From: Physcia stellaris
Taxonomy: Eukaryota > Ascomycota > Lecanoromycetes > Caliciales > Physciaceae
Length of the DNA: 64,000 nucleotides
Reading direction: 5' to 3'
Assembly (NCBI GenBank): GCA_018902385.1
Contig: JABSSW010000015.1
Location: 620,001 to 684,000 of the forward strand
Shown piece by piece: positions 33,485 to 44,856 of the stretch (position 1 is the first letter of the stretch; each line of letters opens with the position of its first letter). The notes under the pieces were generated by a model that was not told the origin of the DNA, searched no databases, and saw only the letters and a program-made list of their open reading frames with translations. Both the position numbers and the translations under genes were made by a program.

Positions 33485-34122
33485 ATGGGGATCTGCTCTT
33501 CATGCCTTGGCTTTGCCCGGCGGAGCTCGGACAGCGAGGTATGTGAAATGAAAGTAGCCCAGTCCTCACATACGCTGACTGTCCCTTGCACCCTTAGAAC
33601 CCAGAGACCTCTCGCTTGCTCTATGACGAATCTTATCGCCCTCACTATGGCTCCGCACAGCAGCAGCATCAGCGAACATCCAATCAACCAGATCCAGAAT
33701 CAGTGCGGCGCGAAAGGGAAGCATTAGAGAGTATCTGTCATGCGATGTCGGAGTAGGTTCTTCCTTTGACCAAATTAATACAACAACGTAACTGACATCA
33801 TGCTTTCTCCACAGCGAGGTGATTGATATCTTTACCACCTTACCTGCGCCATCCTCTCAAAGTAACACATTCTAGCTCTTCTCTACTGCTGTCAAATGAA
33901 GGCGCTGACAAAGTAGCAGCACGAAAGGCATCGGTCCCTCCCCAGATTACTCGACCGGAAACTCCCGAACCTAGCCCGGAGATCAAGGCCTACAAGAGTA
34001 TCAGAAGAGGCAAAGCCGGCCCAATATCTGCTGCCCTGAATACCGACAAGTACAGATGGAACGCAGCAAAGTCAGCTATCGTTGGAGCTGACGACGATGA
34101 TCGACATGACTCTCAGCCCTAA
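33485..34122 (+). CDS. MEH1: Meh1/Ego1/LAMTOR1-like lysosomal (vacuolar) membrane anchor, with apparent frame break
   Basis: Exons 33485-33538, 33598-33752 and one starting at 33815 are clear. LAMTOR1/Meh1 is the lipid-anchored scaffold that holds the Ragulator/EGO complex on the vacuole for TORC1 signalling. The N-terminus MGICSSCLGFARRS has the N-myristoylation Gly2 and palmitoylation Cys4 and Cys7. Exon 2 reads NPETSRLLYDESYRPHYG and ends REREALESICHAM; exon 3 reads SDEVIDIFTTLPAPSSQSN and stops at 33873-33875, giving 89 residues. Immediately after, in another frame, a coding-like stretch continues to 34122 (SSSSLLLSNEGADKVAARKA, then PETPEPSPEIKAYKSI and GPISAALNTDKYRWNAAK). I remember such a C-terminus in fungal homologues, so a one-base shift near 33870 is suspected, either a sequence error or a real change. 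Divergent from the glycoprotein gene. Confidence 0.72.
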
Positions 34123-35226
34123 CTGTTAAGCCCCTACTTCTGATTTGGCGCTGGTCCTTGGCCCTGATATGTCGATCAATGCTCTGATACCTAAAATGGG
34201 CTTAAGACATGTACGAGACTTGAAAGGCTGACGGCTGTTCAGCCCAAATCTTCAACATGCACCGAAGATCAAAAGAACGAGGAATTTATCAACATTACAC
34301 ATGGGCTGGTTGTTCGACGAAGCTCGGCAATGGTACCACTGACAATACATGGCGCCATGAGATAAAAAGGAGATCTTGATGTGGTGGTCCATCAATGTCG
34401 AAAAGGAGGATTAAGAGGGTTTCACGGCAAGCGAAAGATCCGACAGACTCAAGGATGAGAGATGTCATATTCATGAAGTTTACAGGAGGGGTTCGATGAG
34501 GTATGCCTTAAGTTTCTCAACCTTTCAACTCGACCTAAGGTATGGCCGTCCATCGGATATAGAACGGTGATTGACTTGTGCTATGTTCCTAGGTACTAGG
34601 TGTGTATTGGATGGTGGAGGGAAAGGGAAGACAGAAATAAACCGTGGCACGGTCTCACCCCATCAGTCTTCCCATCTGATTTTTATAGCTGTGACATCAA
34701 GACTTTAGGATCGCTATCCGAGAATAGATTCTATGTCTCCTATTCATATCTTATCTACCAAGATTGTGGAGTATATGACCAATATAATCACCAATTTAGA
34801 ATGATACAACGAGCCAACACTCAGGGTCTGTGGTATTTAATTTTGATCATGTCGTTGGTAAACAGGTCGAGCGGTTTGCATTATGGTGACTATCAGAAAA
34901 CTTGACTGGGTCTATTGCTTTTAATGGTTGTCTTATGAGTTACACTTGAAGTGTATCCCGGTAAGATTACAGTATCTTAGGTCCAAGGTTACATATGCAG
35001 GCTCGACACATGCATAATTCACAACGACGTCATCTGACATGTCTCACAGGCCCCGCCATAACCACACCACCTCACGAGTCGTCCAAGCCCAGACGTACGG
35101 GTAGTGGTACCTTATTAAGATCTTTCAAACAGATTTTTATATCATAAGCTTGTCATAGCTTTCTCTTTAGTCTCTCCATGTTCAAGAACTGACCATTCTT
35201 TCCGCCGTACGCCCGAACTAAATAGT
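34123..35226. other. Intergenic, MEH1-like to BTB gene
   Basis: About 1.1 kb; AT-richer in the middle. A 101-codon frame (34600-34905) has no motif. No gene supported. Confidence 0.45.
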
Positions 35227-38216
35227 ATGGCCGGTATTGAAGAATCAGACGAGCCTGCCTCATCCCATGGCAACCTCCTTGCAGAAATCAATGTACCAAC
35301 TCAATCCACCCTGTTGTCAAATTCGTCTTCACCTACATGGTCCTTCCCAAACATCTCGACTCCAAGAGCCTCTCCTCCTGCTACCCTCTCCGAACCCTCA
35401 TCAACCGCATCCATCTTCGCTCACAGGGCTAAACCGTGTCCCGTGCCAGATCTTGACCAGACGTCTGCTGTGTCAAATGTACTTCAGCCACCACTGTTTA
35501 GCACTCCCAACCTCTCCATCTTCACATCTGGACCTCCTACCACTTCAGTCTCAGCTAACACCGCACATGCAATGAGCGCCCCCCAAATTACAGTGCCTTC
35601 CCATCCTCTGTCTTCACTAGCAACTCCATCATCGAGCAGCAACCGTAGAGCAGTTCATTACCAGAGTGATGACCCCTCAGTCCGGAACAGTACCCTTTTA
35701 CAGCCAGAGAAGGAGAACGATGATCCTTCGACCCCACCAGAGCGTTCAAGAACTGCCGAGATGAGGGCTTCCAGTACACCCACGGCTCTCACCCGCCTCT
35801 TCACTACTGCCGAGCCAGAAACTCCGACAATATCAAGGCATGCATCATACCTGCGGACACCTAGTGGTATAACTTACTCAAGGGGTAAGTAAACCTATTG
35901 CTCGGAAGCTGAGTCCTAACAGATTGACGGTAGTATCTCACGAGACAGCGTCGTTGCCAAGCCATCTATTTGCTCGCGGCCTGACGGAGGGCAGACATTC
36001 GGACATAACAATCCATGCTTTCGGAACCAGGTATGCGTTGCATAGATTATTACTTGACCGCGCTCCATATTTTTCGTCTATGCTCTCTGGACCCTGGTCT
36101 GAAAGCTCGAAGAAAGACGTTGTCTTGGACCTGGAGGATTTAGACTCCAATATTACTCAAGCTGCCTTCGAATTAGCCTTGAGGAGAATATATGGATGCA
36201 ATGCTGTTGATGAAGAAAACTCGGAAGCCATTGGACTGTTCGCTACCGGCTGCTGGCTCGAGATGAACGACCTGATTGAGTGTAGTCTTGATTCGATCTT
36301 GCGTCAAATGACGCCCAAAAACCTCGGAGCATTCATACGCCTAGTGACGAGCAACTATTATGGTGGTTCAGGAGACAGAATTCTAGCCTCAGCAAAGGCC
36401 ATGCTTTGTAAAGAAGGGTGGGAAATGCCTTTGAGGTACTGGGACAGCGTATCTGGAGAAGTTGCTCGTGAAGTCATCGGTAATGATGGTTTCTTCGTTC
36501 ATGGTGAATGGGAAAGATGGATCCTTGCCAAACGCGTCTTCAATCGGAGGTTGAAGTTGCTTGCTGTACAAGCTGGTCTGATGGAGCCTAATGGACATCA
36601 TATCCGTTCCCCACCAAATACGATGAAGTTCAACGCCATTCGGTTCGATGCAGTGTATCGAAAGAGTATGCAGCTAGCCAGCCATCCAATACCGGAGGCT
36701 TACGACCCATGGCTTGCGCTTTATACTAATCCAGACGTTGCAGCTCTGCTTGTGCTCCTTGACGAGGGTATTCATTACATCCACCTTAGCTTTGAGCAAC
36801 TGAAGCAGATTAAGGAGCAGCACGACGTCTTTGGACTTCCACTTATGCCAGAAGGGGTCATCTCGAACTCATTGTGGTCACAAATGGAACTTCGCCAAAA
36901 GGTCCTAACCGCAAACGAACTCCAGCAGGAACTTGGTTTGACTCAACCTTCGGAATATAGAGGAGAGAACGCAAATACGGGGAGATCTTCCGTAGAGGCC
37001 AGCATCGGGGCTTCCAACAGTAAAGGAAAACAAGCGGAGATTCTTACTCCTCAATCAGAAGCAGAAGATATGGAGTCTGGCAGTTGGGATGGGAACGGGC
37101 AGCCTCGGAAGTTCTGGGTTCCTAACGCTGACCATACCTCAGTCGTTGGAGGTAATGCTGAACCTGTACTATCCGACGTGAATACCGCTCGCCCGTACCT
37201 GTCACGACATCTTAATCGTCTCTCCGCTAACATTGATCCTCAAGATGTTCAATGGGCTTCTGACTTCACTGCTACCGGAGGGGAACGTCCACAAACTCCA
37301 GGTGGCAGACTGCCAGAGACACAACCGTTGTCATACTCTCTGTTCCCGCCTTTCCGCTTCGCCGCCGAATTTCCAAACCCGCGCGGTCTCAAAGAGAAGA
37401 AACGCGTTTATTCCCGTACTGTGTGGTATGCAGGGTCCTACTGGAACGTCTACATCCAGAAGATCGAAACTTCCAAAAACACTCAACTCGGCGTCTATCT
37501 GCACCGTGCCAAAGACAATAATGATGACGATCACCGGCATGGTAGTGTCGATGAACGTATTGGTCAGATGGAGCTTTTGATGCGGCGAAACCAGCGTCAA
37601 CAGCAACAGCATCAAAACAACGAGATGCGCGCTGAGGCAGATGAAGAAGGCGGAACTTCGAGCGGTGATCCGGACGCCACACTCGTGCAACCCTCCGCCG
37701 AGACTTCTCGCAGCAGTGCTATATCATCCCTCCTGCGTGGCGATCCCATACACAAGTCCAGCCAAAACCAACTCCCACTCCCAGACGCAACGTGCAACCC
37801 ATTCTCGTTATCAGATAATGACGACATATATACTTCGTTAGACTACTCTTTTGGATCAAATCATATCCAAGGCAGTAATGCAGCGAGGAAGCAAGCACCC
37901 ATCATGCCACCATACGTCGATGCTCGCCCAACGATCAGAACCTACTTCAAGATCTTCTCGCCCAGTAAAGGCGGGAGGATGATTGCTACGTATGAAAGCG
38001 CACCTGATAGGTTTAATTTCAGCCAGAGCTGGGGCTGGAGGAGCAGTACGATGATCTTGGACGATGGCTTCCCACCGAATCATGACCATGGCGATAGAAG
38101 GGAGGCGAAAGGCAGTGGACGTTTAAGATTCATGGTTGTTATTGGTAAGTGCAATGTCTCATCCTATCTTCCGCCAAGTATCGGCCGATGCTAATTGATC
38201 GGCAGGGAACGTCTGA
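35227..38216 (+). CDS. BTB/POZ-domain protein (germ-cell-less-like architecture)
   Basis: Three exons (35227-35884, 35934-38144, 38206-38216) encode 959 residues. Residues 1-220 are Ser/Pro/Thr-rich and disordered. The BTB domain begins at about 235 (FARGLTEGRHSDITIHAFGT), with YALHRLLLDRAPYFSSMLSG, WSESSKKDVVLDLEDLD, and ALRRIYGCNAVDEENSEAIG. A BACK-like helical region follows (MTPKNLGAFIRLV, WERWILAKRVFNRR). This order (BTB plus long C-terminus) is that of fungal relatives of germ cell-less/GMCL1, which act as substrate adaptors for Cul3 ubiquitin ligases; the adaptor role here is inferred. A conserved-looking block near the end (RVYSRTVWYAGSYWNVYIQK) resembles a MATH-like or C-terminal fold. 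The last exon carries only three sense codons plus stop (after GTAAGT donor), replacing a frame extension that would read through the intron. Confidence 0.85.
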
Positions 38217-38836
38217 GCACCAGGGTTTTCAACCGTCCCGATGGATCTGAGGGCAGATAGCTGTGATAGGAGTCGGACTTCACCTTGTCGTGATTATACT
38301 CTCTTGGTCCCCAGTAGCTACTTTCGGCCCGCTGTGTTCAATTCCAGCGCAACCAGCTAAAACCTCGTAGTATCTCGTGGTAGCATATGCTCTACTTCTC
38401 TGTTTAGCGAGCAGTGGGTCTTGATAGCGTTCTTTGGCATGTTGAACGTTTGGTATACTTCATTAGCTAGCATGTGCATCGAATCAGATGATATAGCCTC
38501 CCTGAAAGAGCTTTCCCATCTTAACTTGATTATCATTAATCATCATCCCACATTACTCTAGGGATCATCTATCGTGCGAGCCATGGGTGCTCAACAATCC
38601 TTGAGGTCGCAAACAACGTGATCCTGATATTTGCACTTCCATTATTCAAATCTCTATCACAAGGACTGTACACGCCGCCCATATGCCCAAAGCTCCGAGT
38701 TTCTCGACGGACAAGCGCAATCAGGATTATACAACGCAGCCTCCGCAAATGCAAACTTTTGGTTTCCTTTCGCAAGCTTCTGCTAGAGCACCTGTACCAC
38801 GGGCAAGCCCAGCACTATGAAGCAGCCTACGGCCGT
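38217..38836. other. Intergenic, convergent 3' regions
   Basis: About 620 bases between the BTB gene and MAM3. Plus-strand open frames running into 38618-39364 are antisense to MAM3 and not called. Confidence 0.45.
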
Positions 38837-41157
38837 TCACCGTTCCTCTCCGTCCTCCATCAGAGGCTGCTCGTCCCCCTTCTTTCCACTCCTCTTCTTG
38901 CGTCTCCTTTTCTTCTTCTGGCTCTGCTGTCCTCCCTCCCCCGAACTTTCAGGCTTATTACCGTCCTTCCCAGTCTCAACGCCGCCCGCCCCGTCAACCT
39001 GCCCTTGGCCCGTGCTCCCGCTTCCATCCGCCTCTTCGGAACTGCTCGTGGTTTCCAGCACCGTCTTCTTGATGCCGCCAGCATGAACCACATTCTCGGA
39101 CAAACTTCCCGAGCGCGCAATGCCGGTCTTGGACTTCGAGCGCGAGCCGAGACTGCGCATGGAGCCAACGGTGCTGCTGTGAGAAGAAGAGGCGCGGCGG
39201 CGTCCTTCGCTGCTTGTCGTCCGCTCTCTGCTTTCCCGGATCTCATCGATGTTGCCAGGCGCGCTGTCGCGGCCTTTGCTCTTTGGTGGAGTCTCGCCCA
39301 TTGTCCCGTAGCCGGCTTGCACGGCCATGACACCGTCTTTGGCCTCCATGCCTGCAGAGTTTAGGAGGCCGGCGCCTACGCCGCCTTGGGGAGCTGCGGA
39401 TGCTGAAGATCGGCGGGCTTCAGAAGAAGATTCTTGAGGTGGGGGCTTGTTGGATGTTTCGGATGGAGGGCCGCCTCCAGGCTTGATTTTTACTGTGTTA
39501 TAGCGAGTCGTCCGGGGCCTACTGGCGAGGTTGGATGGACCGAGGTTGTGCGCATGGTCCTTCGGTTTCTTGTGTCCGTCTCGCTGACTAGCGCTGACTA
39601 TGCTTGAAGTTCGACGTATCGATGGATGTGAAGTCCCATTGGCTTTTGGAGGAGGTCCGTCGGTGGCAAGTCTTCGAATCGCTGGGTGTGCACCTTTCTG
39701 GTCTTCGCTGATATCAATTAGGTCCTCTTGCCCATCGGCCATGTTTGTACTGGGGTCCGTGACGATTGCGCCTTTCGGGACTCGGGATTGAGGAGCGGGC
39801 ATGTTGCGGCGGATAGCCCTAGGAACATCGACGTAGACGTCGGACTCGTCAATGATCTCTCTGTGTATAGGTTAACGAAACATAGGATCAGAGGTTGGTG
39901 ATAGGGAGGACATACTCTCCAATGAGCTCCTCAATGACATCCTCTAAGGTGACAACACCAAGCGCGCCGGAGTCTTCTCCTGGGTATTCCGAGACAAGTA
40001 CCATGTGCGACTTGCCTTCCTGGAAGAAGTTGAGAATGTCGAGACAGCTCGTCTCCGACCTGGTTTCGGGCAAAGTCGCCAAAGCGAAGTCACTCACAGC
40101 TTGACAATCTTCAGGGTCGTATGTAATGAGGATCTTGACCAACAGCATGCCGACGAAGTTTTGTTCATTCCCAGGTGCATGAATTGGTATCCGAGAATAG
40201 CCAGCCGACAGTATGCTGTCTGTCATGGACTGGTCTAGTATAGTGTCGGAGGACATGGTGAAGACCTGGTTCATCGGTGTCATTATGTTCCCCACAGGCT
40301 TGGCTTTGAGATCCAGCACTGCGCTAATAATCGTGACTTCGTCCGAGTTCAGTTGCTCGCCAGCTGCGCCGAGCGTCTTATGCAACGTTACTAGGGTCTT
40401 AAGACCCGCCTTCTTGTACGTCGTGCCATGGTCTTCTCCTAGAAGCCTGTCCAGCAATTTGGCAGTAGGCCATGCCACAGGTGCCAGCAGGTACATAAGT
40501 ATCAGAACTAGTGGGGACATGAAAGCTCCAATGGGTAGGCCATGCCGGACGCAAATCGATTGAGGAATGATTTCGCCAAAGATAACTACGGATGTCAGTG
40601 TCTTTCGACGAAGTCACATGTAGAGTTCTTACCAATTAGCACGGTACTACCCAAGACGGCCGGCCACCCACCTCCTAGCGAGCGATCTATGACAATGGGC
40701 AGGGTCTCGTTGGTGATGACGTTCCCAAGCAGCAATGTGACCAGTACCCAATGCTTCCCCCTTTTCAGCAATTTCAGAACCTTTGCGGCATGATTCCTCT
40801 CAGAACCCTCGCCCGATGTTTTGATTACTTGCAGGTATATTTCATCCTATTGCGGGTTAGCCATGGAGTGACTTGGAAACCGTTCAAGCAGCTAACCTGT
40901 CCCATAAGCGCAATGGTCAAGCCAGCAAAAGCTCCGCCGAGCAAGACAAGGCCCACTGCGACTGCCATATAGATCCATAACGTTGGACTGTGTGTTGGTA
41001 TCGGCAGCTCCTCGTCTTCATCCAGAGTGGAAAACAGAGAATTTCTGGTCGGCGCAGCTCTTAGAAGTGGCAAGCTTGTGAGGGCAAGTACCAGCACCCT
41101 CACGCCCGAAAGAAGCAGGGGTCGCGTGATCATTAAACCAGTTGCAGCTCGCGCCAT
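38837..41157 (-). CDS. MAM3: Mam3-like CNNM-family membrane protein (DUF21 plus CBS pair)
   Basis: Four exons (41157-40897, 40846-40633, 40585-39916, 39860-38837) encode 722 residues. Mam3/CNNM proteins sit in the vacuolar or plasma membrane and affect Mg2+, Mn2+ and other metal balance. The N-terminus [16 protein letters not shown] looks like a signal peptide or first helix; in-frame ATGs 9 and 30 codons upstream exist. DUF21 follows: [36 protein letters not shown] across intron 1, [40 protein letters not shown]. The CBS/Bateman pair starts near [19 protein letters not shown] and includes [20 protein letters not shown] and [15 protein letters not shown]. The last exon is a long basic and Ser-rich cytosolic tail ending in [14 protein letters not shown]. 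All splices restore family motifs. Confidence 0.92.
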
Positions 41158-41669
41158 TGGGCGGTGTTGTTGTGCTAAAGGCATCGCGGAGATAGGGTAG
41201 AGAAGTAGAGCGATAGAGGTAAATGTTTGGCTAGTCACGTTAATCAATACATGATTTACTCGACCCTACTGATATTGTGGACAAGTAGGGCAGAAAGTGA
41301 AAGTTGGAGGATGTCGCACAAGTAGAGGAGGTGGGGAAATGAGGAGTAGAGGAGCTTCTGCAGAGAGCAAGAACACTGTATGATAAGTAAAGTACCTACA
41401 GCTCGATATGAGCTTGGCGCTTATTATTCCCTATTTTATTATCTTCAAGTTTATTATCTTATTACCGTAGCATCATCCAATCAATTGATCCATCAATTAT
41501 TCATTATTAGCGTGCCGCTAGCAAAGCTTACTTCGACGGGCAAGACATCCGTCACATGATCACGCTTGAACATTGCTCCAAGGCGAACATCATCTCTCTG
41601 CCGTAACTGCATCTCCTCCAACTTCCTTCCAACCTTCTCGAAATTCCACCTCTCAAGGACACAAGTCAT
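41158..41669. other. Intergenic, MAM3 upstream region
   Basis: About 510 bases. It includes an AT-rich patch around 41435-41510 and serves as promoter of MAM3 and 3' region of the next minus-strand gene. No gene seen. Confidence 0.45.
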
Positions 41670-43022
41670 CTATCCTGGCCCGAACAAGTCCAGCATTTCG
41701 TCACAATCACTGAAATCCTCGCTGCTGTTAAGTCCTGCACTCAGCTCCTTGTCTCCTTCCATTCCGGCCGTAGACTTGAGCTCTGCTTCGAGCTTTGCTG
41801 CGAGGTCTGCTTCAAACTCTGCTTCGAGCTCGGCTTCGAGCTCTGCTGCGATCTCCGCGTATTCGTCCCCCACTGTCCCGTTATCTTCTGTTGATGTGCC
41901 CACTGGAGGCTGAGCAGTTTGATGCTCAGGGAGTGGATTGGCTTTTGGTGTGCATGGCCCTTTCGGCTTCTTGGTCGGCTGCCTGTTTGACTTCTCTGAC
42001 GCGGTCTTCGCCACCTCTGGACTCTGCTGGCTCTTTGCCTTCTTAGGGGGGCGGTCTTCTGCAGCGGACTTGCGTTTCCCTTTCGTCATCTTGGAGACCC
42101 CTTCGCCAATCGCTTGCTCGCGTAATATAGCTTTCATATCTGCCTGCCCCTGGGCTACCCAGCTTGGTACTTTCTTTGGACCACCAAGGTCCTGTCTTGT
42201 AGCCGTAATATAATGCTTTCGGGATGATTGGCTGGGAGGCTCTGTAGATGCAGGTCTCATGTTGGACACGGTAATATCCATCGCATTCTGCGGCACCGGC
42301 GGGTGTGTTATGGGTTCGCCGGAGGTTAAGTCGATGACCTCTTGTCGAGTATGGAGCTCGTTTTTTGACACGACCCTCACCGGCGGGTTATTGTACATGG
42401 GACTACTTGATGGTGGCGTTGGGTAAGGGTTGTTTGGTCCTTGCCAGCTTAGGAAGTTTTGACTTTGACGCTGTAACCCGGCCCTAGGCTGTTCTTGTTC
42501 GTGATACAAAGAAGCACTCTGGCTCAGTGCAACGGTAGGTACTGAATGCTGGATCGCGTTGACCTGGTTCAGGTTTGGCTGGTCGACGATGCGCTGCTGA
42601 GGTACAACCATTGAGGTGTTCGTTGGAGGAGCTTGACCGCGATGCACACTGAAGAGCTCGGCTGTTGTCGGGCGACGCTGATTGATGTTCATGAAAGCGT
42701 TCTCCATCAGCTTCGCATATCTCAGTGATCTCACCAGCTCCTCGTCCTTCATCTTAAGGGCCGCTTTCAGGTCTTGATTCTCTTTGGCTAGACGCCGACA
42801 GTGATCCTGCATCGTCACTGTCCATCCGTAGGTGGTTTTTAACTGTCTGTTTTCGTTTTCAATCATCTGAATGTGGGCTAGCATCTGGTCCGTTGTTGGA
42901 GGTTTCATTTGTGCTTGTGGCGGCGGAAGATTGCTTGAAGATTGTGAACTTTGCACTTGACCTGGAACGATAGAATGTTTGCTGGCTGTGTACCCAGAAA
43001 CAGATTGAAATATGTAGCTCAT
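41670..43022 (-). CDS. Unrecognised nuclear-type protein with short coiled coil
   Basis: An intronless frame of 450 residues. I do not recognise a family. Residues about 48-115 form a heptad-rich helix (MLAHIQMIENENRQLKTTYG, then RLAKENQDLKAALKMKDEEL), so a coiled coil is likely. The middle is Pro-, Gln- and Ser-rich. Around 315-345 lies a basic stretch (TKGKRKSAAEDRPPKKAK) fitting a nuclear localisation signal. The C-terminal 60 residues are strongly acidic with Glu-Ala repeats (AAELEAELEAEFEADLAAKL), which appears on the plus strand as a GCTTCGAGCTC-like repetitive pattern, and end DEMLDLFGPG. Absence of introns, length and charge pattern favour a real gene. A transcriptional role is only a guess. 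Confidence 0.7.
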   Translation of the reverse strand: MSYIFQSVSGYTASKHSIVPGQVQSSQSSSNLPPPQAQMKPPTTDQMLAHIQMIENENRQLKTTYGWTVTMQDHCRRLAKENQDLKAALKMKDEELVRSLRYAKLMENAFMNINQRRPTTAELFSVHRGQAPPTNTSMVVPQQRIVDQPNLNQVNAIQHSVPTVALSQSASLYHEQEQPRAGLQRQSQNFLSWQGPNNPYPTPPSSSPMYNNPPVRVVSKNELHTRQEVIDLTSGEPITHPPVPQNAMDITVSNMRPASTEPPSQSSRKHYITATRQDLGGPKKVPSWVAQGQADMKAILREQAIGEGVSKMTKGKRKSAAEDRPPKKAKSQQSPEVAKTASEKSNRQPTKKPKGPCTPKANPLPEHQTAQPPVGTSTEDNGTVGDEYAEIAAELEAELEAEFEADLAAKLEAELKSTAGMEGDKELSAGLNSSEDFSDCDEMLDLFGPG

Positions 43023-44011
43023 AGCGATACTTCGAGCTCGCTTCGTGGGAATTTCGGACAGGAAATTCCTAACAGCAGGTAAGAGAATGATCTTTATGCA
43101 AGCGGGATGCTGCAGGGTGAAGAATACTATTCTCGCTCAAGAAATACGGTAGAATTTGTCGCTTCAAGCTGGGTAGTTGTGGTTCGATGATGAGGTACTT
43201 CAGGGAAGAGCAAGAAAAGAAGGCAGAATTGGAAATTGAAGACAGTGGATACTTCGACGTGACTCATGTCAGCAGAAGAAGCTTCACTGTCGGTGGGCCA
43301 ACACTCGAGGAGGGGAATCATGGGACAGTTCGGCCAAAAAGCCATTCCCCCCCGTTGGGATTAGTGCGTCTGAAACTCAACAAAACCTTGATCGGTAATT
43401 TTGGACGCCGGGTGCAGGAGCAGTGAGAGAAAAAGATAATGGAAGGAAAAAGTGCAGAAAAGCAGTGCCTGGTCGGTGGATGCTGCAGGAGTTTCATGGA
43501 TCTGGCTTAACATAGCATCCATCGGCCTACGAGAGTACAGAATTGGAACATCACAGCAGGGGTGAGCTCAACATATGAAGTACATCCTTGACCTCATGAG
43601 CTTTTTACACAGAAAAGGGAGGAAATGGCGCTTAGTGTGTCATCAACACAAAACAATTAGGGGAGTACGCCCTTAGCCAAGGAGGACTTGGTACCAATGG
43701 TTATTAGCAAAAGTAACAAGCTGCCCGATCCACGACTAACTCAAAGTCACCAGAGACCATGCCGATGAACCTGGTTGATGGTATTGAGAGTTTTCGAGAC
43801 GGCACTGGCGGCGAGGGAGAACCAGTCTGCTGGGAATCGTAGGCCATGACAGGTGGGCATGGACCGCCCAAGTGTCTGTATGCGGCTTTGGCAACAAGCA
43901 TGATCATTCTATGCTTCGGTGGTCTTGCGACGAGTTGGGGACATCTTGAGTACATAAATAAGATAGAGTCAAAACCAAAACACCAATCAAGGGCGCACGT
44001 ATGACGGTAAA
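43023..44011. other. Intergenic, two minus-strand genes
   Basis: About 990 bases. Small frames at 43187-43426 (plus) and 43704-43955 (minus) lack known motifs. The latter region could hold an extra 3' exon of the peptidase gene, joined from an AGTAAGC donor at its end, but the support is thin. Confidence 0.4.
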
Positions 44012-44856
44012 TTAAGACACTCGACGCTTACTTGCTAACAAAGCTTCTATGAGACCTAACGTCACCGTTTTACCTCTGGCGACGTCTTCAGCTCCAATGC
44101 CATCAGGAACATGTAAGAACATGACTGGACCCGAATCCGTACAATCACGCCGCCAATACTCAACCATGGAGGTGTAGTAGATGAAATCACAAAGGAAACG
44201 CCCCGGATCATTCGATGGTCGGAGATCCTCCTCCTGTGATGTTCTTAGTTTGGAAGCCATGACTGAATATCGAGAGAATGATACCTACAGTAAGTCCAGC
44301 CTTCCATCTTCTCCAAACATCTTCGACGTCAAAACTCGGCTGCAGGATTTCTGGTGCTTTGAGTTTATCCTGCCACAATCTATCATATTCCATAGTCTCT
44401 CCATCTACGTCCTTCTTGGTGTATTTGTCTCTATGCGCCAATGTTTCAAGCGTGTAATAATCGCGGCCACTAGCTACCCCTATATGGAGGATTATATCAT
44501 ATAGTGGTCGCTCATCCCCTCCATATTCCTTTTGAGATGCTTCCTTGGACGACGAACTGGAGAAGAGGAGCTGAGGTATAGTCTCGCGAACGTACGAGTA
44601 GGACACTTTGACTGGCTCCGGATGGACATGAATTCTGATCAAAGGAAGCCTACTTGCTTCATGAGCTGCCGGGAGACTGCTGGCAATCAGGTAGGAAGGG
44701 TTCGTGACCAAGTTGAAAAAGGCCTGATGCATAATCGTCAGTCAGCGTCAAAGAAGGGTGGAACCACTGTCGATATGGGGTACCTGCACCAAAACCGGTG
44801 ACAAGCACATGGACTTCCTCACGACCATCGCCGGGCTGCGGCGCGCAGGAACCCAT
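44012..44856 (-). CDS. Pyroglutamyl peptidase I (family C15)
   Basis: Three exons (44856-44788, 44723-44289, 44233-44012) encode 241 residues. The enzyme removes N-terminal pyroglutamate from peptides. Family blocks in order: HVLVTGFG at the end of exon 1, NPSYLIASSLP, IHVHPEPVKVSYSYVR, ILHIGVASGRDYYTLETLAH, FDVEDVWRRWKAGLT, then exon 3 EEDLRPSNDPGRFLCDFIYY with the catalytic Cys and VMFLHVPDGI with the catalytic His. The join of exons 2 and 3 (53-bp intron) is clean. The first intron has no suitable GT donor in the needed phase; a GC-AG intron (44787-44724, GGT then GCAGGT) keeps the frame. A one-base difference in the run of five A/T near 44716-44720 is the alternative. The C-terminus may be longer through a further exon. 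Confidence 0.82.

Noticed and set aside
38618-39364. 248-codon plus-strand frame
   Set aside because: Antisense to the last exon of the MAM3-like gene; no motif.
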